Below, piece by piece: positions 1 through 7,341 of a stretch of DNA of 20,176 nucleotides. The notes below the pieces were generated by a model that was not told the DNA's origin, ran no database searches, and worked only from the letters and a program-made list of their open reading frames with translations. Source of the stretch: a virus; the IMG/VR virus record IMGVR_UViG_3300025472_000041, positions 1 to 20,176 of that record. The stretch is one strand, 5' to 3'. Position 1 is the stretch's first letter. Each line of letters starts with the position of its first letter. The position numbers were made by a program, and so were the translations under genes.

Positions 1-113
1 CTGGCGGATTTGGTGAGATGGACGGACAGCACCCAAGATTTCAACAAGGCGAACAACAAAACATTCTAGACAAAGTAAAACAAGCCGCTCCGGGGCTTGT
101 AATCAGTCAGTAA
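1..113 (+). CDS. C-terminal end of an upstream phage gene (partial)
   Basis: An open frame enters from the left edge (first full codon at base 3) and stops at TAA 111-113. The visible tail is about 36 residues, rich in Gln and charged residues and ending in APGLVISQ. It lies 10 nt before the ATG of the next gene on the same strand, which fits a late structural operon. Too little is visible to assign a function. The frame is supported only by its lack of stops and its position. Confidence 0.55.
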   Translation, partial: GGFGEMDGQHPRFQQGEQQNILDKVKQAAPGLVISQ

Positions 114-123
114 GTGAGGGACT

Positions 124-3100
124 ATGGCAGATCAAGAACAAGGCATTCAAACTCCGGCAACACCAAACTTGGAAGAGCCGGTAGCAGTTAATGTGCCGTC
201 TGAGGCCGCTCCTGCGCCTCCGACGCAATCTTTGATTCCAGCGGCCCCGGTGACTATTCCTACCGTTGACGAACTTGCGAAGGCCGGGGAACAGGTGTCG
301 CATATTCCAGACAACCGTGTTATCCGCCTGAGCACTGGGCACATCGCAGTCGGGAATAGTGAGGACATCGAAAAGGCTCTGAAGGTCGATCCCGGAGCCA
401 CGGAGATTCCTAATGCGCCCGGCTACGTTACTGTCCGGTTGTCCAGTGGACACATCGGAAGAATGCCTAAAGAGCAAGTCATCGACGCAATGAAGGCAGA
501 CCCTAAGATGCGTGTGCTCGCCGGAGACACGAAGGGAATGCTTGACCCGAACGCAAAACAAGATCAGGCGTTGAAGGAACTTGCTAAGCCGCCGGATGCG
601 CATCAAATGGGCATGGGTCCAGAGGCCGAGTTTGTGACCGGCATGGGAAAAGGTGCGGTCGAGACGCTGCGTGGTTTAAAGGGCGTGATTGCGCATGTTG
701 TTGGAGAAAAAGTTGCCGACGACTGGACTACAAACAACATGCCGAAGATCATGACTGTGGATACCGAAGGCAAGACGGCGTATGAAAGCGCCGGTAAGTT
801 TGCCGAAGGTATTGCGGAGTGGATTTCTGGTGACGCAGCATTGAAAGGTTTGAGCGTTGCTGCGAAGCTCGGGCTGGCCGGGAAGATTGCTGACTTGGCA
901 AAAACAAGTCCATACGCCGCTCGCTTTATCAGTCTTGGTTTGGACGCCGTGCGTGGTGCCACGGTTGGTGGTGCTATCGGCGGAGTCAAGGGCGCTGCGG
1001 GTAGTGAAGGTTTGAAGGGAGCCGCCGAGGGAGCCGTTGGAGGAGCCTTGATGATCGGCACAGCCGGTTTGACGGGCATGGGCCTTGAGGCCGTGGACAA
1101 AGCTGCGGGAATTTGGCTTGCAAAGTATGCAGCCGCTCCGCCTAAAGAAGGTGCGCCGTCGCTTGGACAACTCGCTGTGAAATACGGGACCCGTGCTACG
1201 GCAGGGGCTATCCTATGGAAAGTGCGAGACTCCGCGCCTGTGCCAGTGAAGGGTCTCGTGACCATGATGTTGTACGGCCTTGGCTTCGAGTCTATGGGAG
1301 CCTTGGCGAGAGACATTCCTAAAGAGCTTTCAGAAAATCCGACTGTGGTTAGCGGCGCACAAAAGGCCGCGCACAACCTAGCTCCTATCTTCAATCGCAT
1401 CGCTGGGGAGAGGGGTTTTGAAGAGGTTCCGGGAGAAGAGGCTGCTGCGCCGACTGAGAAGGCTGCGCCCGAGGCTACGCCGAAGGCCATGGTTGCGCCT
1501 GCCGCGCCTGCCCCTGCTCCAACTGAAGGAACTGCCTTTAAGACCCCTCCGGTAGGCCAGCCTACGGCGGCAGGAAACGTTGATTTTGGAAAGATTACGC
1601 CAGAGCCTACCCTGGGCGAGCATCCGGCTACGCCTATTCTGCGGGCAGAGCAAGAAGCGAAGGCGCGTGAGGCCAACGGCCAGCCAGCGCCGGGCACGCC
1701 TGCGAAGGCTACAGGTGAGGAAGTAAAGGCCGTGGAAGAGGCCAAGCCAGCAGAACCAGTCAAAGCACCAGCCAAGCCCGGAACACAGAAACAGACGCCT
1801 CCAAATCACGTTGAGGCCCATGCAAAAGCAGCAGAGGCTACAGCCGTAGACGGTGCAAAGCCCATGGTGTACAACGGGACCGTGGAAGGAACTGCGTACT
1901 TTACGGACCCCGAACGTGGTAACACAACGTACACGCTTCCTGAGAAGGAAGTCACGCCTGAGAACTTGATGATGCGCCGCGACCTGACTCCTCCGCCAGA
2001 GATCGCTCCGGCGGTAAGAGCATTTCAGGAAGTAGCTGCGCCGTCTCACGCCGAAGGCGAAGTGCCCAAAGTTAAGACTCCTAAAATTGAGGCCCCGCCG
2101 CCTCAAGAATCTAGTACTCGTGTTATAGAAAGTTACTTGAACACCAGAAATAATCAACGTGTTAATGTGATAGAAACTACTGAAGGAAGGCGTTACATTG
2201 AATATCCAGACAATATATCAGAACTATCGGGAGCAGGAACTGGAATTTACAGCAAAAGTTTCATAGATGACGCTGTGTCAAGAGGCATATTGAAAAAAAT
2301 AACAATAGTTCCACTAGGCTCAGCCGAAGGTGTTGGAGAACCACCTCTTCCTAAGAGCAAGATTACGGCAGGAACACCTGAAGCAGACAATTACATCAAA
2401 CAGTTCAAAGAATCTCACCCCGAAGCTGTCGCGCCTAAAGCAAAGGGCGTCGCTCCGATGACAGACGAGGAAATTCTTGCCACACAGCAGGCCAACAAAG
2501 GCACCATGGATTTCCGTGGGAAGTTTGACAGCGAGGCCGAGGCGCAGAAAAAGATCGACACCAGCGGCGAAAAATATAAGGGCTGGAAGCCGTTCCAGAT
2601 CAAGTACGGAAACAGGGCTGGTGAATGGCGTATTGCACGACCGATTATTACTAATGAAAATCTTAATTCATTTGATATTAGTAAAGAGGAAGTAATTTTC
2701 GGCCATGAAGCCGCAGGCCATTGTTTAATGGCAGATATTACTGATACACCCACGAAAGAAGGGATTGAATTTACTCCGACAGGGGCACGCACACGTATTG
2801 ATTTTGATAAAATAGTCCAAGCAGAGGCAGACCATCCTGAAGAAATAAGCAATCTGTTGGCGACGTTTGCGGGAACTCGTGCTATTGAAATTGGGAAAAA
2901 TAATCCTATACAAAGCAAACTTCTTACATTTGCAGCCGGGCCTCGTATAGACGAGATCATGGGTTATACTAGTCGTAATGCAGACATGAATGTAATTGGA
3001 AGCGACGGCTACAGATTTAAGAAAGTTTTAGAGGCGTTAGGAATACCGAAAGAACTTCACCAGCAAGCGTGGGACACATATTCACAGCACGCTAAGGAAT

Positions 3101-3525
3101 TGTTGCGTCATTATCCAAACGCCGTCAGTCAGGCTATTAACTTCTTTAGAGACCCTGAGAATGTTGGTCGGAGGAAATTTTCTCAGGAGGAAGTGCAAAA
3201 ACTCGTTAATGATATTCGTGGTAAAGAAGCTATTCCTGACAGAGTTAATGATGCTCTTAAAACTACTGACCTCGAAGCTCGGAGACAAAAGTTTTGGGAC
3301 CTAATGAAAGATCAGCCTGTTGAGGACGAGTCAAAGCTCGCTTACCAGAGGAAGTATGGTCCGACCGGCGGAGAAGCGATTTGGCTGGCTAAACAAGCTA
3401 TGAAAGGCGCGGACGAGCATGCCGCTGCTCCAATAAAAGGAGCAAGCACGTTCGCCAGCAACACGTCTCAGGCTCAAAGAATGAAGCGCCTTGAGGCCAT
3501 TGGCAAAGCTGGAAGAGGGTATTGA
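124..3525 (+). CDS. Large mosaic virion-type protein (1133 aa) with an M41-like peptidase domain
   Basis: The ATG follows a gagg SD by 5 nt. Residues 65-90 and 103-127 are two copies of a short module with the shared core RLS(S/T)GHI followed by an amphipathic helix ending in a DP. Residues about 275-320 are Gly/Ala-rich, as in phage internal or ejected virion proteins. Residues about 437-560 are a Pro/Ala/Glu/Lys linker. Residues about 850-960 resemble the FtsH-type M41 peptidase: HEAAGH at 861-866, FAGTRAIEI around 915-923 (compare the GGRAAEE region) and TSRNADMN at 949-956, where D954 could be the third zinc ligand. The usual motif is HEAGH, so this one carries an extra residue. The stretches at about 2105-2340 and 2640-3130 are AT-rich against GC-richer flanks, suggesting domain insertions. 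Virion or ejection role is inferred from size, composition and context; polyvalent-protein-like functions are possible. Confidence 0.8.
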   Translation: MADQEQGIQTPATPNLEEPVAVNVPSEAAPAPPTQSLIPAAPVTIPTVDELAKAGEQVSHIPDNRVIRLSTGHIAVGNSEDIEKALKVDPGATEIPNAPGYVTVRLSSGHIGRMPKEQVIDAMKADPKMRVLAGDTKGMLDPNAKQDQALKELAKPPDAHQMGMGPEAEFVTGMGKGAVETLRGLKGVIAHVVGEKVADDWTTNNMPKIMTVDTEGKTAYESAGKFAEGIAEWISGDAALKGLSVAAKLGLAGKIADLAKTSPYAARFISLGLDAVRGATVGGAIGGVKGAAGSEGLKGAAEGAVGGALMIGTAGLTGMGLEAVDKAAGIWLAKYAAAPPKEGAPSLGQLAVKYGTRATAGAILWKVRDSAPVPVKGLVTMMLYGLGFESMGALARDIPKELSENPTVVSGAQKAAHNLAPIFNRIAGERGFEEVPGEEAAAPTEKAAPEATPKAMVAPAAPAPAPTEGTAFKTPPVGQPTAAGNVDFGKITPEPTLGEHPATPILRAEQEAKAREANGQPAPGTPAKATGEEVKAVEEAKPAEPVKAPAKPGTQKQTPPNHVEAHAKAAEATAVDGAKPMVYNGTVEGTAYFTDPERGNTTYTLPEKEVTPENLMMRRDLTPPPEIAPAVRAFQEVAAPSHAEGEVPKVKTPKIEAPPPQESSTRVIESYLNTRNNQRVNVIETTEGRRYIEYPDNISELSGAGTGIYSKSFIDDAVSRGILKKITIVPLGSAEGVGEPPLPKSKITAGTPEADNYIKQFKESHPEAVAPKAKGVAPMTDEEILATQQANKGTMDFRGKFDSEAEAQKKIDTSGEKYKGWKPFQIKYGNRAGEWRIARPIITNENLNSFDISKEEVIFGHEAAGHCLMADITDTPTKEGIEFTPTGARTRIDFDKIVQAEADHPEEISNLLATFAGTRAIEIGKNNPIQSKLLTFAAGPRIDEIMGYTSRNADMNVIGSDGYRFKKVLEALGIPKELHQQAWDTYSQHAKELLRHYPNAVSQAINFFRDPENVGRRKFSQEEVQKLVNDIRGKEAIPDRVNDALKTTDLEARRQKFWDLMKDQPVEDESKLAYQRKYGPTGGEAIWLAKQAMKGADEHAAAPIKGASTFASNTSQAQRMKRLEAIGKAGRGY

Positions 3526-3550
3526 CATCCGCTTTTAGTTTTGCTATACT
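3522..3550 (+). promoter_or_regulatory. Sigma70-type promoter, TTGACA-N17-TATACT
   Basis: A perfect -35 (3522-3527) and a 5/6 -10 (3545-3550) are separated by exactly 17 nt. The -35 overlaps the stop codon of the 1133-aa gene. The predicted start is near 3557, inside the strong SD AAGGAGGTGA at 3553-3562. It would drive the 48-aa gene and those after it, separately from the upstream structural operon. Confidence 0.8.
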
Positions 3551-3565
3551 GTAAGGAGGTGAGTT

Positions 3566-3607
3566 ATGAAGGAAAGAAGAGGTGATATATGCGCCCAGAT
3601 GAGTTAG
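3566..3607 (+). CDS. Possible 13-residue leader ORF
   Basis: ATG 3566 follows the strongest SD of the window (AAGGAGGTGA, 3 nt spacing) and encodes MKERRGDICAQMS before TAG 3605-3607. It overlaps the next start (3589) in another frame, so it could be a leader peptide coupling translation. The predicted transcript start lies inside the SD, leaving only AGGTGA, which weakens the case. It may be no more than an entry site for ribosomes. Confidence 0.2.
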   Translation: MKERRGDICAQMS

Positions 3608-3735
3608 AATTTCAAAAGCTGTTGGGCAGGCTACGGATGTTGCCTGAGTCTGAGAAGGCAAAGATTCGGGAACGCATCTACAAAGACATTCGCATAAAGC
3701 CGAAGACTACAAACTCCCCTAAAGAGAAAAAGTAA
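3589..3735 (+). CDS. Small basic protein, 48 aa, unknown function
   Basis: ATG 3589 follows agaggtga with good spacing and is the first substantial frame after the promoter at 3522-3550. The product begins MRPDELEFQKLLGRLRML and is helical and highly charged (many Lys, Arg and Glu), with a Lys-rich end. There is no Cys, signal peptide or membrane segment. It is too short for confident family assignment. It ends 5 nt before the GIY-YIG gene. Promoter, SD and clean frame support it as a real gene; a small regulator or DNA- or RNA-binding protein is only a guess. Confidence 0.65.
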   Translation: MRPDELEFQKLLGRLRMLPESEKAKIRERIYKDIRIKPKTTNSPKEKK

Positions 3736-3740
3736 CCTAT

Positions 3741-4241
3741 ATGGTTATTTATCTAATTCGCAACAAAATCAACGGAAAAGAATACGTCGGACAGACTGTG
3801 CAAAGTTTAGAACGACGTTGGCAAATCCATTTGTGTGGAAAACAACAAGCTATTGATCTGGCTATTAAGAAGTATGGTGCTGAAAATTTTGAATTATCAA
3901 CATTAGCATGGCCACGAACTTTAGAAGAAATGAATGTTGGAGAAGAGGCCCATATATTTTCACGCCATACGATAGCTCCGAAGGGATACAACCTACTTCC
4001 CGGAGGCAACAATCATCGCCCTACCTCCGAAACTAGAGCCAAACTTCGAGCATCTCGTGCTGGCCAAATACGCCCTTCTTGTACTGAAGAAACAAAATTA
4101 AAAATGAGACTAGCACATTTGGGAAAACCCGGAACCATGTTGGGAAAGAAGTTTACACAGGAACACAGAAAAAAATTAAGCATTGCGGCGTTTAAGCGCG
4201 AAGCAGTAAGGAGACAAATTCGTGCCTCTTCCAATATATGA
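3741..4241 (+). CDS. GIY-YIG homing-type endonuclease with NUMOD-like repeats
   Basis: The N-terminal 90 residues are a GIY-YIG nuclease domain: VIYLI at 2-6, EYVGQT at 14-19, the catalytic-type Arg in LERRW at 23-27, and the acidic residue in NVGEEAHIF (E68/E69), followed by GYNLLPGG. The C-terminal part carries three short DNA-binding repeats of NUMOD3 style (SETRAKLRAS, TEETKLKMRLAH, TQEHRKKLSIAA). This order is typical of free-standing phage homing endonucleases, which cut an intron-less or insertion-less allele and spread by repair. There is no sign of an intron here. The gene is AT-richer than its neighbours, has only a weak SD and overlaps the next start by 20 nt, all fitting a recent insertion between two phage genes. 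Confidence 0.9.
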   Translation: MVIYLIRNKINGKEYVGQTVQSLERRWQIHLCGKQQAIDLAIKKYGAENFELSTLAWPRTLEEMNVGEEAHIFSRHTIAPKGYNLLPGGNNHRPTSETRAKLRASRAGQIRPSCTEETKLKMRLAHLGKPGTMLGKKFTQEHRKKLSIAAFKREAVRRQIRASSNI

Positions 4242-4890
4242 AGGAGGGTCTTTAGCTAGAAAGATAGACGCCTACCAGCCCGACATCGAAACGCAGATTC
4301 GCATCGAGCATGAGATTTTGCAAGCGCAAGAGGCTGCCCCAAGCATTTATTCTAGCCATGTCTCAAAAAGAGCCAAAGATGCTTGGGAAGAAAAATTTTT
4401 TTTGAACTGTGAGCGCCATCGTCATTTCCGGGTTCGAGACCAAGATGAGATTACTTCGGAGCGCCCCGGGCGCCGTCTGCACATTCAGCAGTTCGTACAG
4501 ATGTTGAATACGCTGCCACGCAGACGCTTCATTCTCAATTCTTGGGGAGTGAGGGGCATGAGGGGCCTGAATGCCAGCGTAGGAGGCGGCAAACCGCGCT
4601 ATGTACTGGCTCTGGATGACGGTGTGATGCCGGAATGGTCCTACATTACCCTTGACGAGCATGGCCTGCCGAAGAAGCTCGCGGCGCGAGGCTGGCGGGC
4701 GGTGTTGCTCGTCTTGCTCAGGTCCGGCCTGATTACGGAGTCTGAAATGCAAAAGCTGTTCGGCTTCGCCACAGGGACGCCCGGCGCATTGTTTCGGAAG
4801 TATCTTTTTGAGCAGCGCAACCATCGGTTTGCCGATGGAGAGGAGTGGGTCGAACGTGCCCGCATTCGACCGAATGAGAGGTATGAATGA
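4222..4890 (+). CDS. Unknown phage protein, 222 aa (GTG start)
   Basis: GTG 4222 is preceded by AAGGAG at 4208-4213 with 8 nt spacing. The SD lies within the end of the GIY-YIG gene, whose frame overlaps this one by 20 nt. The product starts MPLPIYEGGSLARK. It is soluble-looking, Arg-rich and lacks Cys clusters, signal peptide or membrane spans. A middle segment RGMRGLNASVGGGKPR may be a loop. The C-terminal half (GWRAVLLVLLRSGLITES onwards) looks like a helical, possibly winged-helix fold. I do not recognise the family. It lies in the rightward block after a large virion-type protein and overlaps the next gene by ATGA, so a late or packaging role is possible but unproven. Confidence 0.75.
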   Translation: MPLPIYEGGSLARKIDAYQPDIETQIRIEHEILQAQEAAPSIYSSHVSKRAKDAWEEKFFLNCERHRHFRVRDQDEITSERPGRRLHIQQFVQMLNTLPRRRFILNSWGVRGMRGLNASVGGGKPRYVLALDDGVMPEWSYITLDEHGLPKKLAARGWRAVLLVLLRSGLITESEMQKLFGFATGTPGALFRKYLFEQRNHRFADGEEWVERARIRPNERYE

Positions 4891-5363
4891 CGAAGGAAAA
4901 TTTCGAGAAAGCACAATTGTTTATGAAAGTCTGGCAGGAAGCGGGCCATCTTGGTGAGCAGGCAATGATGGCAGTGGCCTTTGCTATTAGAAATAGACAA
5001 AGGGCTGGGTGGGAAGGCGGGTTCTGGCTGAAGGTGATCGAATATGCTGGCAGACTGCGGTATAACGATGCCCCACTTAATTTGGACTGGCCGGACCTGA
5101 GAGACCCAATTGTGCATCGGGTCTTGGCGAGGATTGACGGCGTATATGATGGGTCTGCGTCCGACAACCTTACGAGCGTCACAGCGCCGATGCCCATCGA
5201 GCGGTATGCTTGGCAGGGCGGAGATTCCGCGCAGGTTCGTACTGGAAAGTATTGGGCGGAACTCTCGGGCATAACAAACAAAGAATTTTTGGAAAGAATT
5301 GTTCGGGACCCGGCAAGTCACCCCAAGACTTCTACAGTCGGAAGTCTGACGTTCTTTGCATAG
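4887..5363 (+). CDS. Possible SleB-like cell wall hydrolase, 158 aa
   Basis: The ATG overlaps the previous stop (ATGA) and is preceded by gagagg. Residues 16-37 (WQEAGHLGEQAMMAVAFAIR then NR) resemble the core of SleB/Hydrolase_2 domains, where EARGE is followed by a helix ending in a VIxNR motif. A Trp-rich segment follows (GWEGGFW), then a Pro- and Trp-rich C-terminal half. E18 and E24 would be candidate catalytic acids, but the standard AEARGE context is not exact. There is no signal peptide. The last gene before the convergent boundary would suit a virion-associated or lysis enzyme. The family assignment is tentative; the gene itself is secure. Confidence 0.7.
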   Translation: MTKENFEKAQLFMKVWQEAGHLGEQAMMAVAFAIRNRQRAGWEGGFWLKVIEYAGRLRYNDAPLNLDWPDLRDPIVHRVLARIDGVYDGSASDNLTSVTAPMPIERYAWQGGDSAQVRTGKYWAELSGITNKEFLERIVRDPASHPKTSTVGSLTFFA

Positions 5364-5385
5364 GAGCGATACGATTGCCGCTGTT

Positions 5386-5562
5386 TTAAGAAGTTTTCTG
5401 GTCTGAGGGAAAATTCTTTTGCCATGCTTCGTTGACTCCAGCCGCCGTTGTAATAGTTTGAATCGCTATACGTCCTACCCATTCTATCAAAGCAGGCACA
5501 AACCAAGCAACAACCAGAATCAATCCCAAAAATACCCAAATAGCCCCATCTAAGTTGTTCAT
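5386..5562 (-). CDS. Small single-span membrane protein, 58 aa
   Basis: The ATG at 5562 is preceded by a strong SD, CGGAGG (5573-5568), 5 nt away and directly after the TAA of the GT2 gene. Residues 8-26 (IWVFLGLILVVAWFVPALI) form one clear transmembrane helix after a short N-terminus. The C-terminal 30 residues are polar and end QKNFPSDQKTS. Its position as the last gene of the leftward glycan operon suggests either a membrane anchor for glycan enzymes or a small holin- or spanin-like protein. The sequence does not decide between these. An alternative longer frame in this stretch (to 5318) overlaps the end of the rightward gene and lacks an SD. Confidence 0.7.
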   Translation of the reverse strand: MNNLDGAIWVFLGLILVVAWFVPALIEWVGRIAIQTITTAAGVNEAWQKNFPSDQKTS

Positions 5563-5573
5563 TTTTTCCTCCG

Positions 5574-6305
5574 TTAGCCTTGGTCTATTGTTCTTCCTTT
5601 TGGAAGTACTTTTACTACTTTTCCTGTTTCATCTAGCTCCGTCACATGGCCATCTCGCATTACATATTGGTGGTTAGACGCGATGTTAGGCCGGATATTC
5701 ATTAAGGAAGGCTTAGTCAGCGTCTCTTGCGTGCGGTAGTCGTAATGATACAAAGGAACGTCGATCATAACAAAGGTTTTAATTTTGTTAGAAATTTTAG
5801 CACTCCATGCAGCGTCTTCCCCTTTTTGAACATCTGGAAACTTTTCAGACTTCGCAATGCTCGCCTTTGTCGGGTTCCAGTGAGCTGTTCTCCCACCTGT
5901 AACAGTCTGGTCGGTGTCTTTCACAAACCAAAGCGTCTTGTACTCAGGAGTACGCACTAACAAGCGAGGCTTTTTGTAAATGTCTTCTGTCCAGAAGATG
6001 GTCATTCCTATTACGTCAACATCTGGATGCGAATGCAAAGTATCTATGATAAGTTCCAAATAGTCTGAGAATACACGGTCATCATCGTCGATATAGCAGA
6101 GGTGGGTTCCGTTTGCCATATCAAGTAATTTATTACGCTTTGCACCTATCGTTATTTCGCCGTTGTCTTCTAGCGTTATGATCTCGACTTCCTCGGGGTT
6201 CGGCAATGCATTCTTTTGTGCATTTAATCCACGCAGTAGCCTATTAAACTTTTCTTTTCGTGAGGGCACCGTAGGAATAAGAATACTTAATAATGGTTGC
6301 TTCAT
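5574..6305 (-). CDS. Family 2 (GT-A) glycosyltransferase, 243 aa
   Basis: The protein opens with a GT-A beta strand (LLSILIPTVPSR). It carries the nucleotide-sugar segment GAKRNKLLDMANGTHLCYID followed by the acidic metal-binding cluster DDDD at 73-76. GEDAAW around residues 165-170 matches the acidic site seen on the acceptor side of GT2 enzymes. There is no membrane segment, so it is a soluble transferase. Its start overlaps the stop of the SDR gene by ATGA, implying coupled translation, and it is followed by the small membrane protein. Donor and acceptor sugars cannot be read from sequence. In this cassette it probably adds a sugar to the same glycan as the GT4-GT10 fusion. Confidence 0.85.
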   Translation of the reverse strand: MKQPLLSILIPTVPSRKEKFNRLLRGLNAQKNALPNPEEVEIITLEDNGEITIGAKRNKLLDMANGTHLCYIDDDDRVFSDYLELIIDTLHSHPDVDVIGMTIFWTEDIYKKPRLLVRTPEYKTLWFVKDTDQTVTGGRTAHWNPTKASIAKSEKFPDVQKGEDAAWSAKISNKIKTFVMIDVPLYHYDYRTQETLTKPSLMNIRPNIASNHQYVMRDGHVTELDETGKVVKVLPKGRTIDQG

Positions 6306-7324
6306 GATTGTTTTGCCTCGATATACTCCAAAGCCCTAGCCAGACCTTCTTTAAGCGTGATCTTCGGCTCAAGGCCAAAGTGTTTTTGTTTTGCGGTGTC
6401 TCCAACCCTTGCAAAGACGCCCTCTGGCTGGTGTATATTACCGACCACTTGTGGAACGTATCCGCACAACTTTGCAGCGGTGGAAGTCAGCGTCTTTATG
6501 CTGGTGGCTATTCCGGTCGAGAGGTTGAGGGTATCTCCCGCGTGCATCACGTCCATGGTTTTGAATATGCCGTCAACACAGTCTTCGATGTGAATGAAGT
6601 CCCGAATCTGATTGCCGGTCCCCCACACCATAATGATCGGGGAGTGCCGGTAGTCCAGCACTCGTTTGCAAATGCTCCGGTAGTCCAGCACTCGTTTGCA
6701 GATGCTAGGGAACGGATAGGTCATATCTTGATCTTCTCCGTACCCGGAGAATGGGCGGTACACCACGGAGTCTAGCCCGTGTTTTTCGTAGGCTAGGTGG
6801 GCCAGAAATTCATGCGTTAGCTTCGCCCATCCGTAGCTCATGTCCGGTATACCAATCTCTTGTGCCTTAAAATCTAACATATTTTCTTTTAATAATAATA
6901 TGCCTCGTATATCCTCGTTTTGCAGACAAACGGGGTATGCGGCGCTGGAACTGAAACACAGCGTCTTGCGTGGCCGAGCCTTGGCTGCCCATTGCCAGTA
7001 CGCGGCGTCGATGGCTAGATCCTCTGCTACGGCGAGAGGGTTGTCTTCGATCATAAGCCGACCACCGACAATGGCGGCTAGGTGGACGGCGTAGTCGAAC
7101 TCAGCCTCCATGTTGTGAGCGAAGTATTCCCGGCAATCCATCTTGAAGAAGTAAAAGTTGTTGTAGTCGTAAGGCATGTAAAAGGGCCATTTAACGGGGT
7201 CAATCGCTCCCGTTTTGGGTACGAGCGGGTCCACAACGCATACTTTGTCGCCTCGGTCCAGAAACCGTTTAGTGATGTGGCGTCCGACGAAGCCCGCGCC
7301 TCCGCTAATTAGTACGGTGTTCAT
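6302..7324 (-). CDS. Extended SDR sugar-nucleotide epimerase/dehydratase (GDP-fucose-synthase-like), 340 aa
   Basis: The Rossmann glycine motif GGAGFVG is at residues 8-14, SSS at 125-127, and the catalytic YxxxK (Y164, K168 in YGWAK). HLAAIVGG at 81-88, WGTGNQIRDFIHIEDC and the downstream PEGVFARVGD segment resemble GDP-L-fucose synthase (WcaG) and related extended SDRs that act on nucleotide sugars with NAD(P)H. An SD (AGGAGA) lies before ATG 7324. A GT10 fucosyltransferase-type domain in the same operon makes a GDP-fucose or related 6-deoxysugar role attractive, though dehydratase or UDP-sugar epimerase activity is possible. Residues 207-216 and 217-226 are an exact SICKRVLDYR duplication, unusual for this fold; it falls in the substrate-binding half. 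Confidence 0.9.
   Translation of the reverse strand: MNTVLISGGAGFVGRHITKRFLDRGDKVCVVDPLVPKTGAIDPVKWPFYMPYDYNNFYFFKMDCREYFAHNMEAEFDYAVHLAAIVGGRLMIEDNPLAVAEDLAIDAAYWQWAAKARPRKTLCFSSSAAYPVCLQNEDIRGILLLKENMLDFKAQEIGIPDMSYGWAKLTHEFLAHLAYEKHGLDSVVYRPFSGYGEDQDMTYPFPSICKRVLDYRSICKRVLDYRHSPIIMVWGTGNQIRDFIHIEDCVDGIFKTMDVMHAGDTLNLSTGIATSIKTLTSTAAKLCGYVPQVVGNIHQPEGVFARVGDTAKQKHFGLEPKITLKEGLARALEYIEAKQS
6647..6706 (-). repeat. In-frame 30-bp tandem duplication in the SDR gene
   Basis: Two adjacent 30-bp units (6647-6676 and 6677-6706) differ at one base (a/g at 6672/6702). They encode two identical SICKRVLDYR decapeptides, the change being synonymous. The near identity suggests a recent duplication. Confidence 0.95.
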
Positions 7325-7341
7325 TGTGTTTTCTCCTGTGG

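Noticed and set aside
603-1775. Long minus-strand frame of 390 codons opposite the virion-type gene
   Set aside because: It mirrors the GC-rich, Ala/Pro-rich coding region, has no SD or recognisable motif, and its product is low-complexity Ala/Ser/Pro.
5364-5385. Bidirectional terminator between the convergent genes
   Set aside because: No clear inverted repeat with a T-run is visible in this short gap.
5318-5539. 73-aa minus-strand frame near the convergent boundary
   Set aside because: It runs into the end of the rightward gene and lacks an SD; the 58-aa frame at 5386-5562 has a strong SD and a membrane helix.
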